A DNA stretch of 42,993 bases from Yoonia sp. Its GTDB lineage: Bacteria > Pseudomonadota > Alphaproteobacteria > Rhodobacterales > Rhodobacteraceae. Of the stretch, positions 17,611 through 27,799 are shown piece by piece (position 1 is the stretch's first letter; each line of letters opens with the position of its first letter). Below the pieces are notes generated by a model. That model saw nothing but the letters and a program-made list of their open reading frames with translations. It did not search any database and was not told the DNA's origin. The position numbers were made by a program, and so were the translations under genes. The DNA lies in NCBI RefSeq assembly GCF_017854415.1, contig NZ_JAFMHR010000007.1, forward strand, positions 1 through 42,993, read 5' to 3'.

Positions 17611-18474
17611 TTATGCAGTGCTGGCCGCCCAGTCCCAATACATTTCACGAACTTTGCGGGTCACTGGGCCGATTTGGTATTGCTGATCCTCGAATGCAGT
17701 GACTGGCGTCACTTTGGACATGTTGCCAGAAAGAAAGATCTCATCGGCGGCGCGAAAGTCGTCAAAAGTCAGAACTGTTTCATGCACATTTGTCCCATCA
17801 AGGCGAAGATTGGAAATATGCCGCGCGCGGGTGATCCCTGACAAGAATGTACCGTTTGCTATGGGGGTAAACACCTCGCCATCCTTGACCATGAACACGT
17901 TTGCCGTTGCTGTTTCAGCCACATTGCCCATCGCATCGGCCACAAGTGCGTTGCCAAATCCGCGCGCGCGAACCTCGGTCAACATCCGCGCGTTGTTGGG
18001 ATAAAGGCAGCCTGCTTTGGCGTTCACAACGGCACTTTCGATCACAGGACGTCGAAAACGTGTCAGGCCAAGCGTGGTTGATGCCGTTGGTGCCGCAAAA
18101 GGGATTTCCTCTAGGCAGATCGCAAAGCCGGTTTCATCGCGGCTGGGCACAATCGCTGTCAGATCGCCGTGAATGCCCCAATACATGGGACGAATATAGA
18201 CCGGTGCCCCCTTTGGATAATGCGCCAAGCCTTCCAAGGTGATTGCGATCATGTCTTCGGTGCTGACCGTCGGTGTGATCATCAGCGCCTCGGCGGACCT
18301 GTTAACCCGCGCGCAATGCAAATCCAGATCAGGGCAAAGACCGTTCACAAAACGCGCACCGTCAAACACCGTGGAGCCAAGCCAAGACCCATGATCTGCG
18401 GCGCGCATGATGGGCAGATCGCCCTCGTGCCATTTGCCTTCAAAATATGTCCAGATGTTTTTGCCGGTGGCCAT
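17611..18474 (-). CDS. ilvE: Branched-chain amino acid aminotransferase
   Basis: GSTVFDGARFVNGLCPDLDLHCARVNRSAEAL, PNNARMLTEVRARGFGNALVADAMGNVAETATANVFMV; start MATGKNIWTYFEG at 18474. Confidence 0.88.
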   Translation of the reverse strand: MATGKNIWTYFEGKWHEGDLPIMRAADHGSWLGSTVFDGARFVNGLCPDLDLHCARVNRSAEALMITPTVSTEDMIAITLEGLAHYPKGAPVYIRPMYWGIHGDLTAIVPSRDETGFAICLEEIPFAAPTASTTLGLTRFRRPVIESAVVNAKAGCLYPNNARMLTEVRARGFGNALVADAMGNVAETATANVFMVKDGEVFTPIANGTFLSGITRARHISNLRLDGTNVHETVLTFDDFRAADEIFLSGNMSKVTPVTAFEDQQYQIGPVTRKVREMYWDWAASTA

Positions 18475-18499
18475 GTTGCTCCCTTTCGTTTGGGCAAAC

Positions 18500-18994
18500 C
18501 TAGGCTGCGTCGGGACCGTCGTAAAGTGCGCGAATGGCTGCGACATCAAGACGGTCATTTACCATTTGCAGGTTGCCGTCGGTATCGCGCGGCCACGCGT
18601 CCATCGGTTTATCGACATAAAGTTCGACCCCGTTTTCGTCTGGGTCGCGCAAATAAACAGCCTCGCTGACACCGTGATCGGCGGCGCCGTCCAGCGTGAT
18701 ACCTGCAGCATCAACACGGGCCAGAACTTTGGCCAATGCCGCGCGATCAGGATACAGGAACGCCGAATGGTAAAGGCCGGTATGCCCCGCAGGTGGCGGT
18801 GTCGCCCCAAGGCTTTCCCAAGTGTTCAGACCAATATGATGGTGATAGTCGCCCGCTGCCAAGAAAGCAGCGCCGTGGCCGTAACGCATTGTCACGCGGA
18901 AGCCCAATATGCCTTCATAAAATGCAATGGCGCGATCCAGGTTAGAAACACGCAAATGAACGTGACCGACGCGGGCCGTAGCGGATGCAGACAT
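18500..18994 (-). CDS. VOC (glyoxalase/dioxygenase) family protein
   Basis: VGHVHLRVSNLDRAIAFYEGILGF; HHHIGLNTWES; YLRDPDENGVELYVDKP. Confidence 0.9.
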   Translation of the reverse strand: MSASATARVGHVHLRVSNLDRAIAFYEGILGFRVTMRYGHGAAFLAAGDYHHHIGLNTWESLGATPPPAGHTGLYHSAFLYPDRAALAKVLARVDAAGITLDGAADHGVSEAVYLRDPDENGVELYVDKPMDAWPRDTDGNLQMVNDRLDVAAIRALYDGPDAA

Positions 18995-19094
18995 GGGTTG
19001 GTTCCTTTTTAAACTGGGACCAACATAGACCTGCGTTTACGGCAACAATAGATGCCCGCTCGCACGGGCCATGTGCGTGATTTCACATAGACGC

Positions 19095-20111
19095 TTAGCT
19101 GCGCAACAGCCCCACGATGTTGTAGGTGTCGCGCAGGACCGGTTCTGCGATTTCACGGGCTTTTGCTGCGCCAGCGCCTAAAATACGGTCAATCTCTGCC
19201 GGATCAGCCATGTAACGTGCCATATCGTCAGAAATAGGCGCCAGCTTTGCGACCGCCAGATCAGCCAAAGCAGGTTTGAAGCGGCCCCACTGAGCACCTG
19301 CGTATTCGGCGATTACGGCCTCTGGCGTCATGTCATTCAGGGCTGCGTAAATCTCGACCAAGTTGCGGGCCTCTGGGCGACCTTGCAGACCCTCAATGGT
19401 TTCAGGCAGCGGTTCGGGATCCGATTTGGCCTTTTTGAATTTCTTGGCGATTTTGTCTGCATCATCGGTCATGTTGATGCGTTCCATGTCGCTTTCGCCA
19501 GACTTGGACATCTTTTTGGTGCCGTCGCGTAGGTTCATAATCCGCGTGGCTGGGCCATCAATCACAGGTTCGGTGATCGGGAAGAATTCAGTTTTGAAAT
19601 CATGGTTGAACTTGGCTGCGATATCGCGGGTCAGTTCAACGTGCTGCTTTTGGTCTTCGCCCACGGGAACATGGGTCGCGTGATACAGCAAAATATCAGC
19701 TGCCATCAGCGCAGGATAAGCATAAAGCCCAAGCGATACCTTTTCAGCATTGCTGCCTGCTTTGTCTTTAAACTGCGTCATGCGGTTCATCCATCCGACA
19801 CGGGCGACACAATTGAACAACCAACCCAGTTCAGCATGCGCGGACACTTGGCTTTGGTTGAACAAAATCGATTGGCTTGGATCAAGACCTGCAGCCAGAT
19901 AGCCTGCGGCGACTTCGCGGGTCATATTGGCAAGCTCTTTGGGGTCCTGCCAGACCGTGATCGCGTGCATATCAACGACGCAGTAGATGGTTTCCATCTG
20001 TCCTTGCATGCCGACAAAGCGCTTGATCGCACCCAGATAGTTGCCCAACGTCAGACCGCCGGACGGTTTGATGCCAGAGAAAACGCGGGGGGTGAAAGAG
20101 GTCTCGGTCAT
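19095..20111 (-). CDS. trpS: Tryptophanyl-tRNA synthetase
   Basis: [32 protein letters not shown]. Confidence 0.96.
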   Translation of the reverse strand: MTETSFTPRVFSGIKPSGGLTLGNYLGAIKRFVGMQGQMETIYCVVDMHAITVWQDPKELANMTREVAAGYLAAGLDPSQSILFNQSQVSAHAELGWLFNCVARVGWMNRMTQFKDKAGSNAEKVSLGLYAYPALMAADILLYHATHVPVGEDQKQHVELTRDIAAKFNHDFKTEFFPITEPVIDGPATRIMNLRDGTKKMSKSGESDMERINMTDDADKIAKKFKKAKSDPEPLPETIEGLQGRPEARNLVEIYAALNDMTPEAVIAEYAGAQWGRFKPALADLAVAKLAPISDDMARYMADPAEIDRILGAGAAKAREIAEPVLRDTYNIVGLLRS

Positions 20112-20200
20112 GATGTTGGTGTCCGGGCTAGATTTCGGGGCAGGCGTCGCATACCCATGCCAGACAGACCCGTCAACTTCAACTGCCTCAGGGGACAGAC

Positions 20201-20899
20201 ATGGAGCCCGAAAGTTCGGATAAGTTCGAAAGCCCGTTCAATGCGTTGCCACCCGTGGTAATTGCGCTGACGTTGTTGATCATTGTGATCGAAGTCATTT
20301 TCCAACTGGCTAACGCTGGTATCATTGGCGGCGCGCGCGGTGTTGGTTGGCGGATCGCCGCGATTGAAGAGTATGGATTTTCATCCGTTGTGATGGACCG
20401 CGTGTTAGTGAACGGCGATTATTCGATTGATATGCTCAAACGCTTTGTGACCTACCCTTTTGTGAATGTGCAGCTGACGCAGGTCGCGTTTTGTGCCGCT
20501 CTGACCCTCGCGCTGGGCAAATTCACGGCTGAGTTTTACGGCGGGGCCAAGGTCTTGGTGCTTTACCTTGCCACAAGCGTTTTGGGTGCCGTTGCCTTTG
20601 GTCTGATGGTCGAAGGGCGTTTTCCGCTCGTGGGTGGATTTACGCCCGTTTACGGATTGATCGGGGCCTATACCTATGCGCTTTGGCTGCGCTTAGGGCA
20701 GGCGGGTGAAAACCAGATCAAAGCGTTTCGTCTGATTGGTTTCCTGCTGGGACTGCAACTGCTCTTCGGCTTGCTTTTCGGGTCTGGCAACCAGTGGATT
20801 GCTGAGCTGGCAGGATTTTCTGCCGGATTTATGCTATCGATCGTTTTGGCACCCGGCGGGTGGGCTACGTTGTTGGCACGGATGCGGGAGCGATCCTAG
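20201..20899 (+). CDS. Rhomboid-fold membrane protein, predicted catalytically inactive
   Basis: Multi-[18 protein letters not shown] aligns to the rhomboid GxSG region and [10 protein letters not shown] to the catalytic-His helix, both without the catalytic residue. Confidence 0.75.
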   Translation: MEPESSDKFESPFNALPPVVIALTLLIIVIEVIFQLANAGIIGGARGVGWRIAAIEEYGFSSVVMDRVLVNGDYSIDMLKRFVTYPFVNVQLTQVAFCAALTLALGKFTAEFYGGAKVLVLYLATSVLGAVAFGLMVEGRFPLVGGFTPVYGLIGAYTYALWLRLGQAGENQIKAFRLIGFLLGLQLLFGLLFGSGNQWIAELAGFSAGFMLSIVLAPGGWATLLARMRERS

Positions 20900-22458
20900 C
20901 GGCGTAAGTTCCGCTTGAATTCTGACAGGCGAAACGCGCCGATCAGGTGGCCCAAACCAAAGTAGCTGACGATCCCGATAACAACCAAGCCAAGCAGCGC
21001 CAGATAGCGCAGGGTTGGAATGCCGAAGAATGGCTGCATCGTGGTTGATGCGATCAGCAAGGTTGCCCCCATGCCAAGCGCTGACAAAATGATCCGGCCC
21101 AGCCGTGATTTGAACCGCGCGTCGAATTTTGCAGCATCACCCATCGTGCGCGCGCCGCGGACCAACAAAAGCACCATTGCCCAGCCTGTCAGTGACGTGC
21201 CGATTGCGGCTGCGGTGAAGCCAATCACTGGTGATAGACCAACAGCAAGCGCTGCATTTAGCACCATCGCGATGACCGCATAATAGAACGGCCGTTTGGT
21301 GTCTTCGCGGGCGAAAAACAGCGGTTGTAGGGTTTTTTGCAACACGAACGCAGGCAGACCAAGCCCATAGATCGCGACCGCCAATGCGGTGGCTGCGGTA
21401 TCGTCGCTGGTGAATGCGCCGCGCTCAAATAGAACGCTGACCAAGGGCATTGGGATCACCATCAAAGCAACAGAAGCGGGGATAGTGAGCGCCAAGCTAA
21501 TCTCTGATGCGCGATTGAAGGCATCGCGCCCGCCCACATCGTCTTTGGCGCGCAGGCGACGTGACAGGTCCGGCAAAAGAACGATGCCGATTGCGATACC
21601 AACAACTCCTAGCGGCAGCTGATAAAGCCGATCTGCGTAGCTAAGCCACGCGACGGCCCCGTCAAAGAAGCTGGCAACCTGACGCCCGACAAGCAGGTTG
21701 ATTTGAACCACACCACCAGCCAAGGCAGCAGGTGCTGCAATGATTGCCAATCTTTTAAGTTCCGGTGTCATTCGGGGCCTGCCGAACCGCAGTGGATAGC
21801 CTGCCCGTTTTGCTGCAAACCACACGACCGCAAGTTGGGCGACACCGGCAATAGGCACGGCATAAGCCAGCGCTTGGCCCATGTACATCTGCCCCGCCAG
21901 ATCGGTGCATTCGCAACCGAAACCTGCAACAAGCAAGGCCGCAACAAAGATGACATTAAGTAAAACGGGGGCGGCTGCCGCTGCGGTAAAGCGGCCAGTG
22001 GCGTTCAAAACACCTGACAACAGCGCCGAAAGCGAGATAAACAAGATATAGGGAAACGCGATGCGGCCATAATAAACGGCCAGATCAAAACGCTCGGTTC
22101 CCAAAAACCCGCTGGCCATCATAGTGACCAGCGCAGGCATAAAGATAACGCCGACGACCGTGAAAACAGTCAGTACCCCCGCCAGCCCGACAAAAGCGTC
22201 TTGGGCAAAGCGGTGCGCGCCGTCGTCGCCCTCCAGCTTTTTGGAAAACATCGGCACAAAGGCCATGTTGAACGCGCCTTCCGCAAAGAAGCGGCGGAAC
22301 AGGTTGGGCAAAGAAAAAGCGACCAGAAATGCTTCGGCGACGGGGCCAGTGCCAAGGTAGGCCGCGATCATGATGTCGCGCACGAACCCCATGACGCGGC
22401 TGACAAGAGTCCAGACACCGACAGTAAAGAACCCCGCCATGAGGCGCACAGGTTTCAT
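20896..22458 (-). CDS. murJ: Lipid II flippase MurJ
   Basis: VSRVMGFVRDIMIAAYLGTGPVAEAFLVAFSLPNLFRRFFAEGAFNMAFVPMF. Confidence 0.96.
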   Translation of the reverse strand: MKPVRLMAGFFTVGVWTLVSRVMGFVRDIMIAAYLGTGPVAEAFLVAFSLPNLFRRFFAEGAFNMAFVPMFSKKLEGDDGAHRFAQDAFVGLAGVLTVFTVVGVIFMPALVTMMASGFLGTERFDLAVYYGRIAFPYILFISLSALLSGVLNATGRFTAAAAAPVLLNVIFVAALLVAGFGCECTDLAGQMYMGQALAYAVPIAGVAQLAVVWFAAKRAGYPLRFGRPRMTPELKRLAIIAAPAALAGGVVQINLLVGRQVASFFDGAVAWLSYADRLYQLPLGVVGIAIGIVLLPDLSRRLRAKDDVGGRDAFNRASEISLALTIPASVALMVIPMPLVSVLFERGAFTSDDTAATALAVAIYGLGLPAFVLQKTLQPLFFAREDTKRPFYYAVIAMVLNAALAVGLSPVIGFTAAAIGTSLTGWAMVLLLVRGARTMGDAAKFDARFKSRLGRIILSALGMGATLLIASTTMQPFFGIPTLRYLALLGLVVIGIVSYFGLGHLIGAFRLSEFKRNLRR

Positions 22459-25271
22459 GCAGTTGCCGCGCGTTCTGCGCCTTTGATAATCGCTTCGCGC
22501 AGTTTGCGTTCAAGTGCTGCGCGCTTTGATTCGGAATGATATTTGAGGCCGACAATGTCTTTGACATAAAAGGTATCGACGACCTGTTCTCCGTAGGTCG
22601 CGATGACCGCAGAGGCGATGTAGACGTGGTTTTCGGCGAGCGAACGTGTCAGATCATACAACAGGCCGGGACGGTCGCGTGTATCCACTTCGATGATCGT
22701 GTAGATTTCCGAACCTTCGTTGTCGAAACTGATATTCGTGGGCACCCGGAACGCGCGTTCGCGTTTCTTGATCTTGTCTTTTTCTTTCAGGGCTTCACGC
22801 GCCACGACTTCGCCCATCAATGTGCGTTTGATCATTGAGCGTAGGCGCGGAAGGCGGGCCACTTCGTAGGGGTTGCCGTCGTTGTCCTGCACCCAGAACA
22901 CCGCCGTCGCATAGCCGTCCTTTGACGTATAAGTGCGCGCGTCGACGACGTTCGCGCCAACAATGGCCAATGCGCCGGTCATCCGGCTGAACAGACCGGG
23001 GTGATCGACCATTGCAAAACAAGCGCGGGTGGCGTCGCGATCTTCGTCCAACATCAAGTCGATCTTGATCTCGTCATCAGAGATATTGCGCAGCAATTCG
23101 GCAAAAACGACTTGCGCTGCAAGCGGCAGACCTTGCCAGTAGGGTCCGTAGTGCCGCCCGATTTCGGTTTTAAGGTCTTTGCTTGTCCAGGCTTCCAGCT
23201 GCGCCCGAAGCGCGCGCTTGGCCTCGGCCTCGCGGTGTTCGCGGTTAAGGTCTTCAAGCCCTGTTTGCAGGGCTGACTTGGTCGCTTTGTAAAGGTTACG
23301 GATTAAGACTGCTTTCCAGTTGTTCCACGTCCCCGGTCCCACGCCGCGAATGTCACAGACGGTCAGGACGGTCAGCAGATCAAGCCGTTCAACCGATTTC
23401 ACTGCATTGGCAAAGCCGCGCACGGTGCGCGGTTCCGAAATATCACGCTTTTGCGCCACATCAGACATGAGCAGGTGGTAGCGGATCAGCCATTCAACTG
23501 TGTCGCATTCTTTCTTGCTTAGACCCAAGCGCGGAGCGATCTTACGCGCTATTTGTGCACCCAAGATTGAATGGTCTTCGTCGCGACCTTTGCCGATATC
23601 ATGAAGCAGCAACGCCACATAAAGTACTTTGCGGTTCACGCCGCGATCCAGAATACCCGATGCCACGGGCAGTTCTTCGATCAGTTCTTTCCGCTCGATT
23701 TGGGCCAGATTGCTGACGACCTGAATGGTATGTTCGTCGACCGTGTAGTGGTGATACATATTGAACTGCATCATTGCGACGATGGGGCCAAATTCGGGGA
23801 TGAAGGCCTCGAGCACGCCGATTTCGTTCATCCGCCGCAAAGCGCGCTCTGGATTACCGTGTTTGAGCAGCAGGTCGATAAAAATGCGTCTGGCCTCGCG
23901 GCTATCGCGCATGTCCTCATCAATAATATCAAGGTTGGCAGCAATCAGGCGCAGCGCGTCAGGATGCAAAAACGTACCTGTGCGCAGGGCCTCTTCGAAA
24001 ATCCGCAACATGTTCAGCTGGTCGGCAAAGAACGCTTTTTGATCGGCAACCGTAAGGCGGTTTTGTTTGATTGCGTAAGGGGCCTTGGCGCGTTTTTTGC
24101 GGGTCAGAAGCCGCAAAAGAACCGGTTCTGATTTCGTGTGATTTGCCTCGAGCGCTGTCAGGAAGATACGTGTTAGCTCGCCGACATGGGTGGCTTGACG
24201 GAAATATGCTTGCATAAAGTGTTCAACACCGCGCCGCCCGCCGTGATCTGTGTACCCCATGGCTGTGGCCACTTCGACTTGCAGGTCGAAAGTAAGCTGA
24301 TCCATTGCGCGCCCTGAAATCAGGTGCAGGTGGCAGCGCACGGCCCAAAGGAAATCCTCGGCGTTCACGAAGGTTTCGAACTCTTCGGCGGTGAATACTT
24401 TGAGATCGACCAATTCAGCGGCGTCCGTCACGCCATTAACGTATTTGCTGATCCAAAACAGGGACTGCAGGTCGCGCAAGCCGCCTTTGCCTTCTTTGAC
24501 GTTTGGCTCGACCATATAGCGTTGGCCGCCTTGTTTGCGGTGACGCTCGCCACGTTCTGTCAGTTTGGCTTCGATGAAATCGCTGGCGCTGGATCTGAAC
24601 AAGTCCTCCCAAAGCCGTTTGCCTAACGCTGTGGCCAAAGCCTGATCACCCGCAAGAAAGCGACGTTCCACAAGCGAGGTACGGATGGTGTAGTCATCGC
24701 CAGCCAGCCGCACGCAGTCTTTGATGGTGCGGCTTGCGTGTCCGACCTTCAGTTTGAGGTCCCACATCATATACAGCATCGATTCAATGACGCTTTCCGC
24801 CCAAGGCGTGATTTTATAGGGCGTCAGAAATAGTAAATCGACGTCCGAGTGTGGCGCCATTTCACCGCGCCCGTATCCGCCAACGGCAATCAAAGAGAGC
24901 CGCTCGCCCTCGGTTGGGGCTGCCAATGGGTGCAGGCTTTCTTGGGCGACCTTTAGCACAATCTGGACGATTTGATCCGTGAGCCAACTGTAGGCGCGCG
25001 TGGTCGGACGCGATGCGAATGGTTGCGCACGAAATGCGGTTGCAATGGTCGCCATGCCGTCTTTGCGAGCTTGGGCAAGGACTGTCACCGTGGCCGCGCG
25101 GATATCCTTCTCGGACGGTGCAATGCTGATTTGATCCGCAATCTGGGACCAGATTGCGGCATAGTCAAAAATATCAGCCGCCGGACAGATAAGATTATCC
25201 GGCACGTCGTTCGCCATCATCGTTTGGGTCTCAGAGGCCGGGGCCGCCAAAGCTTCTTGGAGCTTGTTCAA
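22455..25271 (-). CDS. glnD: [Protein-PII] uridylyltransferase
   Basis: VGGYGRGEMAPHSDVDLLFL nucleotidyltransferase, HD domain (HDIGKGRDEDHS), C-terminal ACT repeats; internal start near 25220 possible. Confidence 0.95.
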   Translation of the reverse strand: MNKLQEALAAPASETQTMMANDVPDNLICPAADIFDYAAIWSQIADQISIAPSEKDIRAATVTVLAQARKDGMATIATAFRAQPFASRPTTRAYSWLTDQIVQIVLKVAQESLHPLAAPTEGERLSLIAVGGYGRGEMAPHSDVDLLFLTPYKITPWAESVIESMLYMMWDLKLKVGHASRTIKDCVRLAGDDYTIRTSLVERRFLAGDQALATALGKRLWEDLFRSSASDFIEAKLTERGERHRKQGGQRYMVEPNVKEGKGGLRDLQSLFWISKYVNGVTDAAELVDLKVFTAEEFETFVNAEDFLWAVRCHLHLISGRAMDQLTFDLQVEVATAMGYTDHGGRRGVEHFMQAYFRQATHVGELTRIFLTALEANHTKSEPVLLRLLTRKKRAKAPYAIKQNRLTVADQKAFFADQLNMLRIFEEALRTGTFLHPDALRLIAANLDIIDEDMRDSREARRIFIDLLLKHGNPERALRRMNEIGVLEAFIPEFGPIVAMMQFNMYHHYTVDEHTIQVVSNLAQIERKELIEELPVASGILDRGVNRKVLYVALLLHDIGKGRDEDHSILGAQIARKIAPRLGLSKKECDTVEWLIRYHLLMSDVAQKRDISEPRTVRGFANAVKSVERLDLLTVLTVCDIRGVGPGTWNNWKAVLIRNLYKATKSALQTGLEDLNREHREAEAKRALRAQLEAWTSKDLKTEIGRHYGPYWQGLPLAAQVVFAELLRNISDDEIKIDLMLDEDRDATRACFAMVDHPGLFSRMTGALAIVGANVVDARTYTSKDGYATAVFWVQDNDGNPYEVARLPRLRSMIKRTLMGEVVAREALKEKDKIKKRERAFRVPTNISFDNEGSEIYTIIEVDTRDRPGLLYDLTRSLAENHVYIASAVIATYGEQVVDTFYVKDIVGLKYHSESKRAALERKLREAIIKGAERAATA

Positions 25272-26415
25272 GGATTACCACCTGATTGTCTCGAATTGTC
25301 GCAACTGCAAGGCCGCGTTCATTTAGCCCGTTTGGCAATAGCCGGAACACGCCAGCAGTACCACGGAAACCTTGTGACTGTGTCAGGGCATCTTTGGTCA
25401 ATGCATCTGCGTTGCCAGCTGCCGCGAGTGCGCCAATGGCCGCAATACCGTCATAGGCCAGTCCCGCCAGCGGGTGCGGTTGTGTGCCATATGTCGCGGC
25501 ATAGCGATTTGCAAAAAGCGTCGTGGTGTTCTGGTCAGGGAGTGCGAAAAGACTACCATTAAGTCCTGGCAATGCCACCAGTTGGGGCAACGTGTCCCAG
25601 CGCGTCAAACCAATGAAGGGGGAGCGCGTGATGTCCATGCCAGCATCCGGCAAAGCGGTTGCGACAATCGGCAGGTCAGCATTTGCGCCGGCAGTGGTAA
25701 AGACTGCTTGCGCGCCAGAGTTTTGCACATTTGAAACGATCCGACGTGTCGACGAAAAAATACCTTGCTGTGACAGCGGATAGCTTTCGACGCCAACGAC
25801 TTGGCCGCCGTTGCCGCGCACAGCGGCAGTGATTGCATCACGTCCGACGTTTCCGGGCAGGTCCTCGCCATGCACAACCATGTAACGGCTGATGCCTTGA
25901 CGGCTGGCGTACTGCACCAAACGGTTGGCTGTGTTGTCAAAAGTCGCCCCTAGAATAAATACGTTCCCGCCTGCAAAAGCAGCGTTGTTTGAAAATGCAA
26001 GAACGTTCACGTCGCGCCCTGCAATTGCGACACCTGCAGCATTTGCGGCTTCGCCAAACAATGGCCCAATAATGATCTTTGCGCCGTTGTTCACAGCTTG
26101 GGTTGCAGCGATCGCGGCCTGTTGCGGGTTTCCGCCCGCAGTGTTGTAGACCCGCAATTCGACCCTTGCACCTTGCAAGTCTGCAATTGCGAGACGGGCC
26201 GCGTTCTCAAAGTTTTGCGCAAGCGCGTTGTCATTCGGTTGTGATGAACCGCCCGGCACGAGCAGAGCAACTTGAATCGGTTTGGTCACATCAATCTGTT
26301 GCCCGACATTGGCGTCTGGCGCGAGGGTCACGTCACATGCGGCGAGCCACAGCAGAGATATAAAAACAAAAAACCGCGAGAGCGGCTTGCGGGTACTGGT
26401 GAAACGGGCAAACAT
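25231..26415 (-). CDS. Penicillin-binding protein activator / LpoA-like periplasmic-binding-fold lipoprotein
   Basis: Lipobox LWLAAC after MFARFTSTRKPLSRFFVFIS; VALLVPGGSSQPNDNALAQNFENAARLA. Confidence 0.82.
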   Translation of the reverse strand: MFARFTSTRKPLSRFFVFISLLWLAACDVTLAPDANVGQQIDVTKPIQVALLVPGGSSQPNDNALAQNFENAARLAIADLQGARVELRVYNTAGGNPQQAAIAATQAVNNGAKIIIGPLFGEAANAAGVAIAGRDVNVLAFSNNAAFAGGNVFILGATFDNTANRLVQYASRQGISRYMVVHGEDLPGNVGRDAITAAVRGNGGQVVGVESYPLSQQGIFSSTRRIVSNVQNSGAQAVFTTAGANADLPIVATALPDAGMDITRSPFIGLTRWDTLPQLVALPGLNGSLFALPDQNTTTLFANRYAATYGTQPHPLAGLAYDGIAAIGALAAAGNADALTKDALTQSQGFRGTAGVFRLLPNGLNERGLAVATIRDNQVVILEQAPRSFGGPGL

Positions 26416-26518
26416 GAGCGGTATTCCTTCTGGAGCATGCGAACGGTCTGCGAAATATGCTTCGCGGGCGTCTCGATAATTTAGTCTAGCATAAAGCAGG
26501 GGACACGCGGGTCTAGAT

Positions 26519-27379
26519 ATGAATTTTTTAATCAAGCCACTTGCCGCCGGTTTATATTTTGTAGCGACGCCGATCGGTGCTGCGCGCGATATTACATTGC
26601 GCGGTCTCGACATCTTGGCGACTGCCGATTTGATCGCCGCAGAAGACACGCGCACGGCCCGAAAACTGATGGAAATTCACGGTGTGCCGCTGAATGGGCG
26701 CAAGGTTGTGGCTTTTCATGACCATAGCGGGGAAAGTGCCGTCGCGCGGCTGATCAGCGATATTAAAGGCGGAAAATCCGTTGCTTATGTCTCCGAAGCT
26801 GGAACACCACTGGTGGCTGACCCGGGGTATGAATTGGGGTGTGCCGCGATTGCAGAGGGGTTGGATGTCATATCGGCACCGGGCCCGTCTGCGGTGCTTG
26901 CGGCCTTGACTGTATCTGGCTTGCCGACTGATCGCTTTGCGTTTGTGGGGTTTTTGCCCGCGGCAAAGGAACAACGCAAAACAGAGATCGCGAGCTTGCG
27001 CGATGTGCCATTTACATTGGTTTTTTATGAAAGCCCGAAGCGCGTTGGCGAAATGTTAGCAAATTTGCGCGAAGTATTGGGGGGTGATCGACAGGCGGTA
27101 GTGTGTCGTGAGCTGACCAAGAAGTTTGAAGAGGTATCACGCGGTGATCTGGGCGGTTTGGCCGATGCTTTTGCGGGACGTCAGGTAAAAGGCGAGGTTG
27201 TCGTGTTGGTTGGGCGTGCAGGGGCGCAGGATGTCGCGGACATTGATGTCACGCAGGCTTTGCGTGATGCGATGAAAACCATGCGGGTCAAAGATGCAGC
27301 CACTGTTGTGGCTGGTGCGCTTGGTTTGCCGCGCAGGCAGGTTTATCAAATTGCGCTGGGTTTGGGGGATGAGGAATGA
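26519..27379 (+). CDS. rsmI: 16S rRNA (cytidine(1402)-2'-O)-methyltransferase
   Basis: LYFVATPIGAARDITLRGLDILATADLIAAEDTRTARKL; PGPSAVLAALTVSGLPTDRFAFVGFLP. Confidence 0.95.
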   Translation: MNFLIKPLAAGLYFVATPIGAARDITLRGLDILATADLIAAEDTRTARKLMEIHGVPLNGRKVVAFHDHSGESAVARLISDIKGGKSVAYVSEAGTPLVADPGYELGCAAIAEGLDVISAPGPSAVLAALTVSGLPTDRFAFVGFLPAAKEQRKTEIASLRDVPFTLVFYESPKRVGEMLANLREVLGGDRQAVVCRELTKKFEEVSRGDLGGLADAFAGRQVKGEVVVLVGRAGAQDVADIDVTQALRDAMKTMRVKDAATVVAGALGLPRRQVYQIALGLGDEE

Positions 27380-27732
27380 CAGGATCGGTCGGATACCACG
27401 CAGGGCGGGTAGCAGAGGATATTGTTGCTCTTGACTATACCCGCAGAAATCATGGGATTGCAGCCCGCAGGTGGCGTGGAAAATCCGGTGAGATCGATCT
27501 TATTGCGCGTGTGGGCGATACGGTTGTGTTCATCGAAGTGAAGAAAAGTCGCAATTTTGCGACTGCGGCGACCCGTTTAGGACGGCGTCAGATGGACCGG
27601 ATCTGCGCCAGTGCGGGCGAATTTCTTGCTGGCGAACCAAAAGGCCAGTTAACCGATGTGCGGTTTGATTTGGCGATGGTCGATGCGACAGGTGCCATTC
27701 AGGTGATCGAAAATGCATTCATGGAAGCCTGA
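27376..27732 (+). CDS. YraN family protein (UPF0102)
   Basis: GRVAEDIVALDY...GEIDLIARVGDTVVFIEVKKS, next to rsmI. Confidence 0.92.
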   Translation: MTGSVGYHAGRVAEDIVALDYTRRNHGIAARRWRGKSGEIDLIARVGDTVVFIEVKKSRNFATAATRLGRRQMDRICASAGEFLAGEPKGQLTDVRFDLAMVDATGAIQVIENAFMEA

Positions 27733-27799
27733 CACCCCATTGCACAAGTCGTAGCACTGCGGCATGAAAGCTGGTGCAATAGCAAGGACGAGGCCTGAT

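Noticed and set aside
19602-20261. 219-aa plus-strand ORF over trpS and the trpS/rhomboid gap
   Set aside because: Antisense to trpS; the rhomboid-fold ORF at 20201 explains the coding signal.
27739-27780. ATTGCAC ... GTGCAAT arms upstream of gshB as a riboregulator
   Set aside because: Only 7-bp arms with a loop of about 28 nt; no conserved structure recognisable, plausibly chance.
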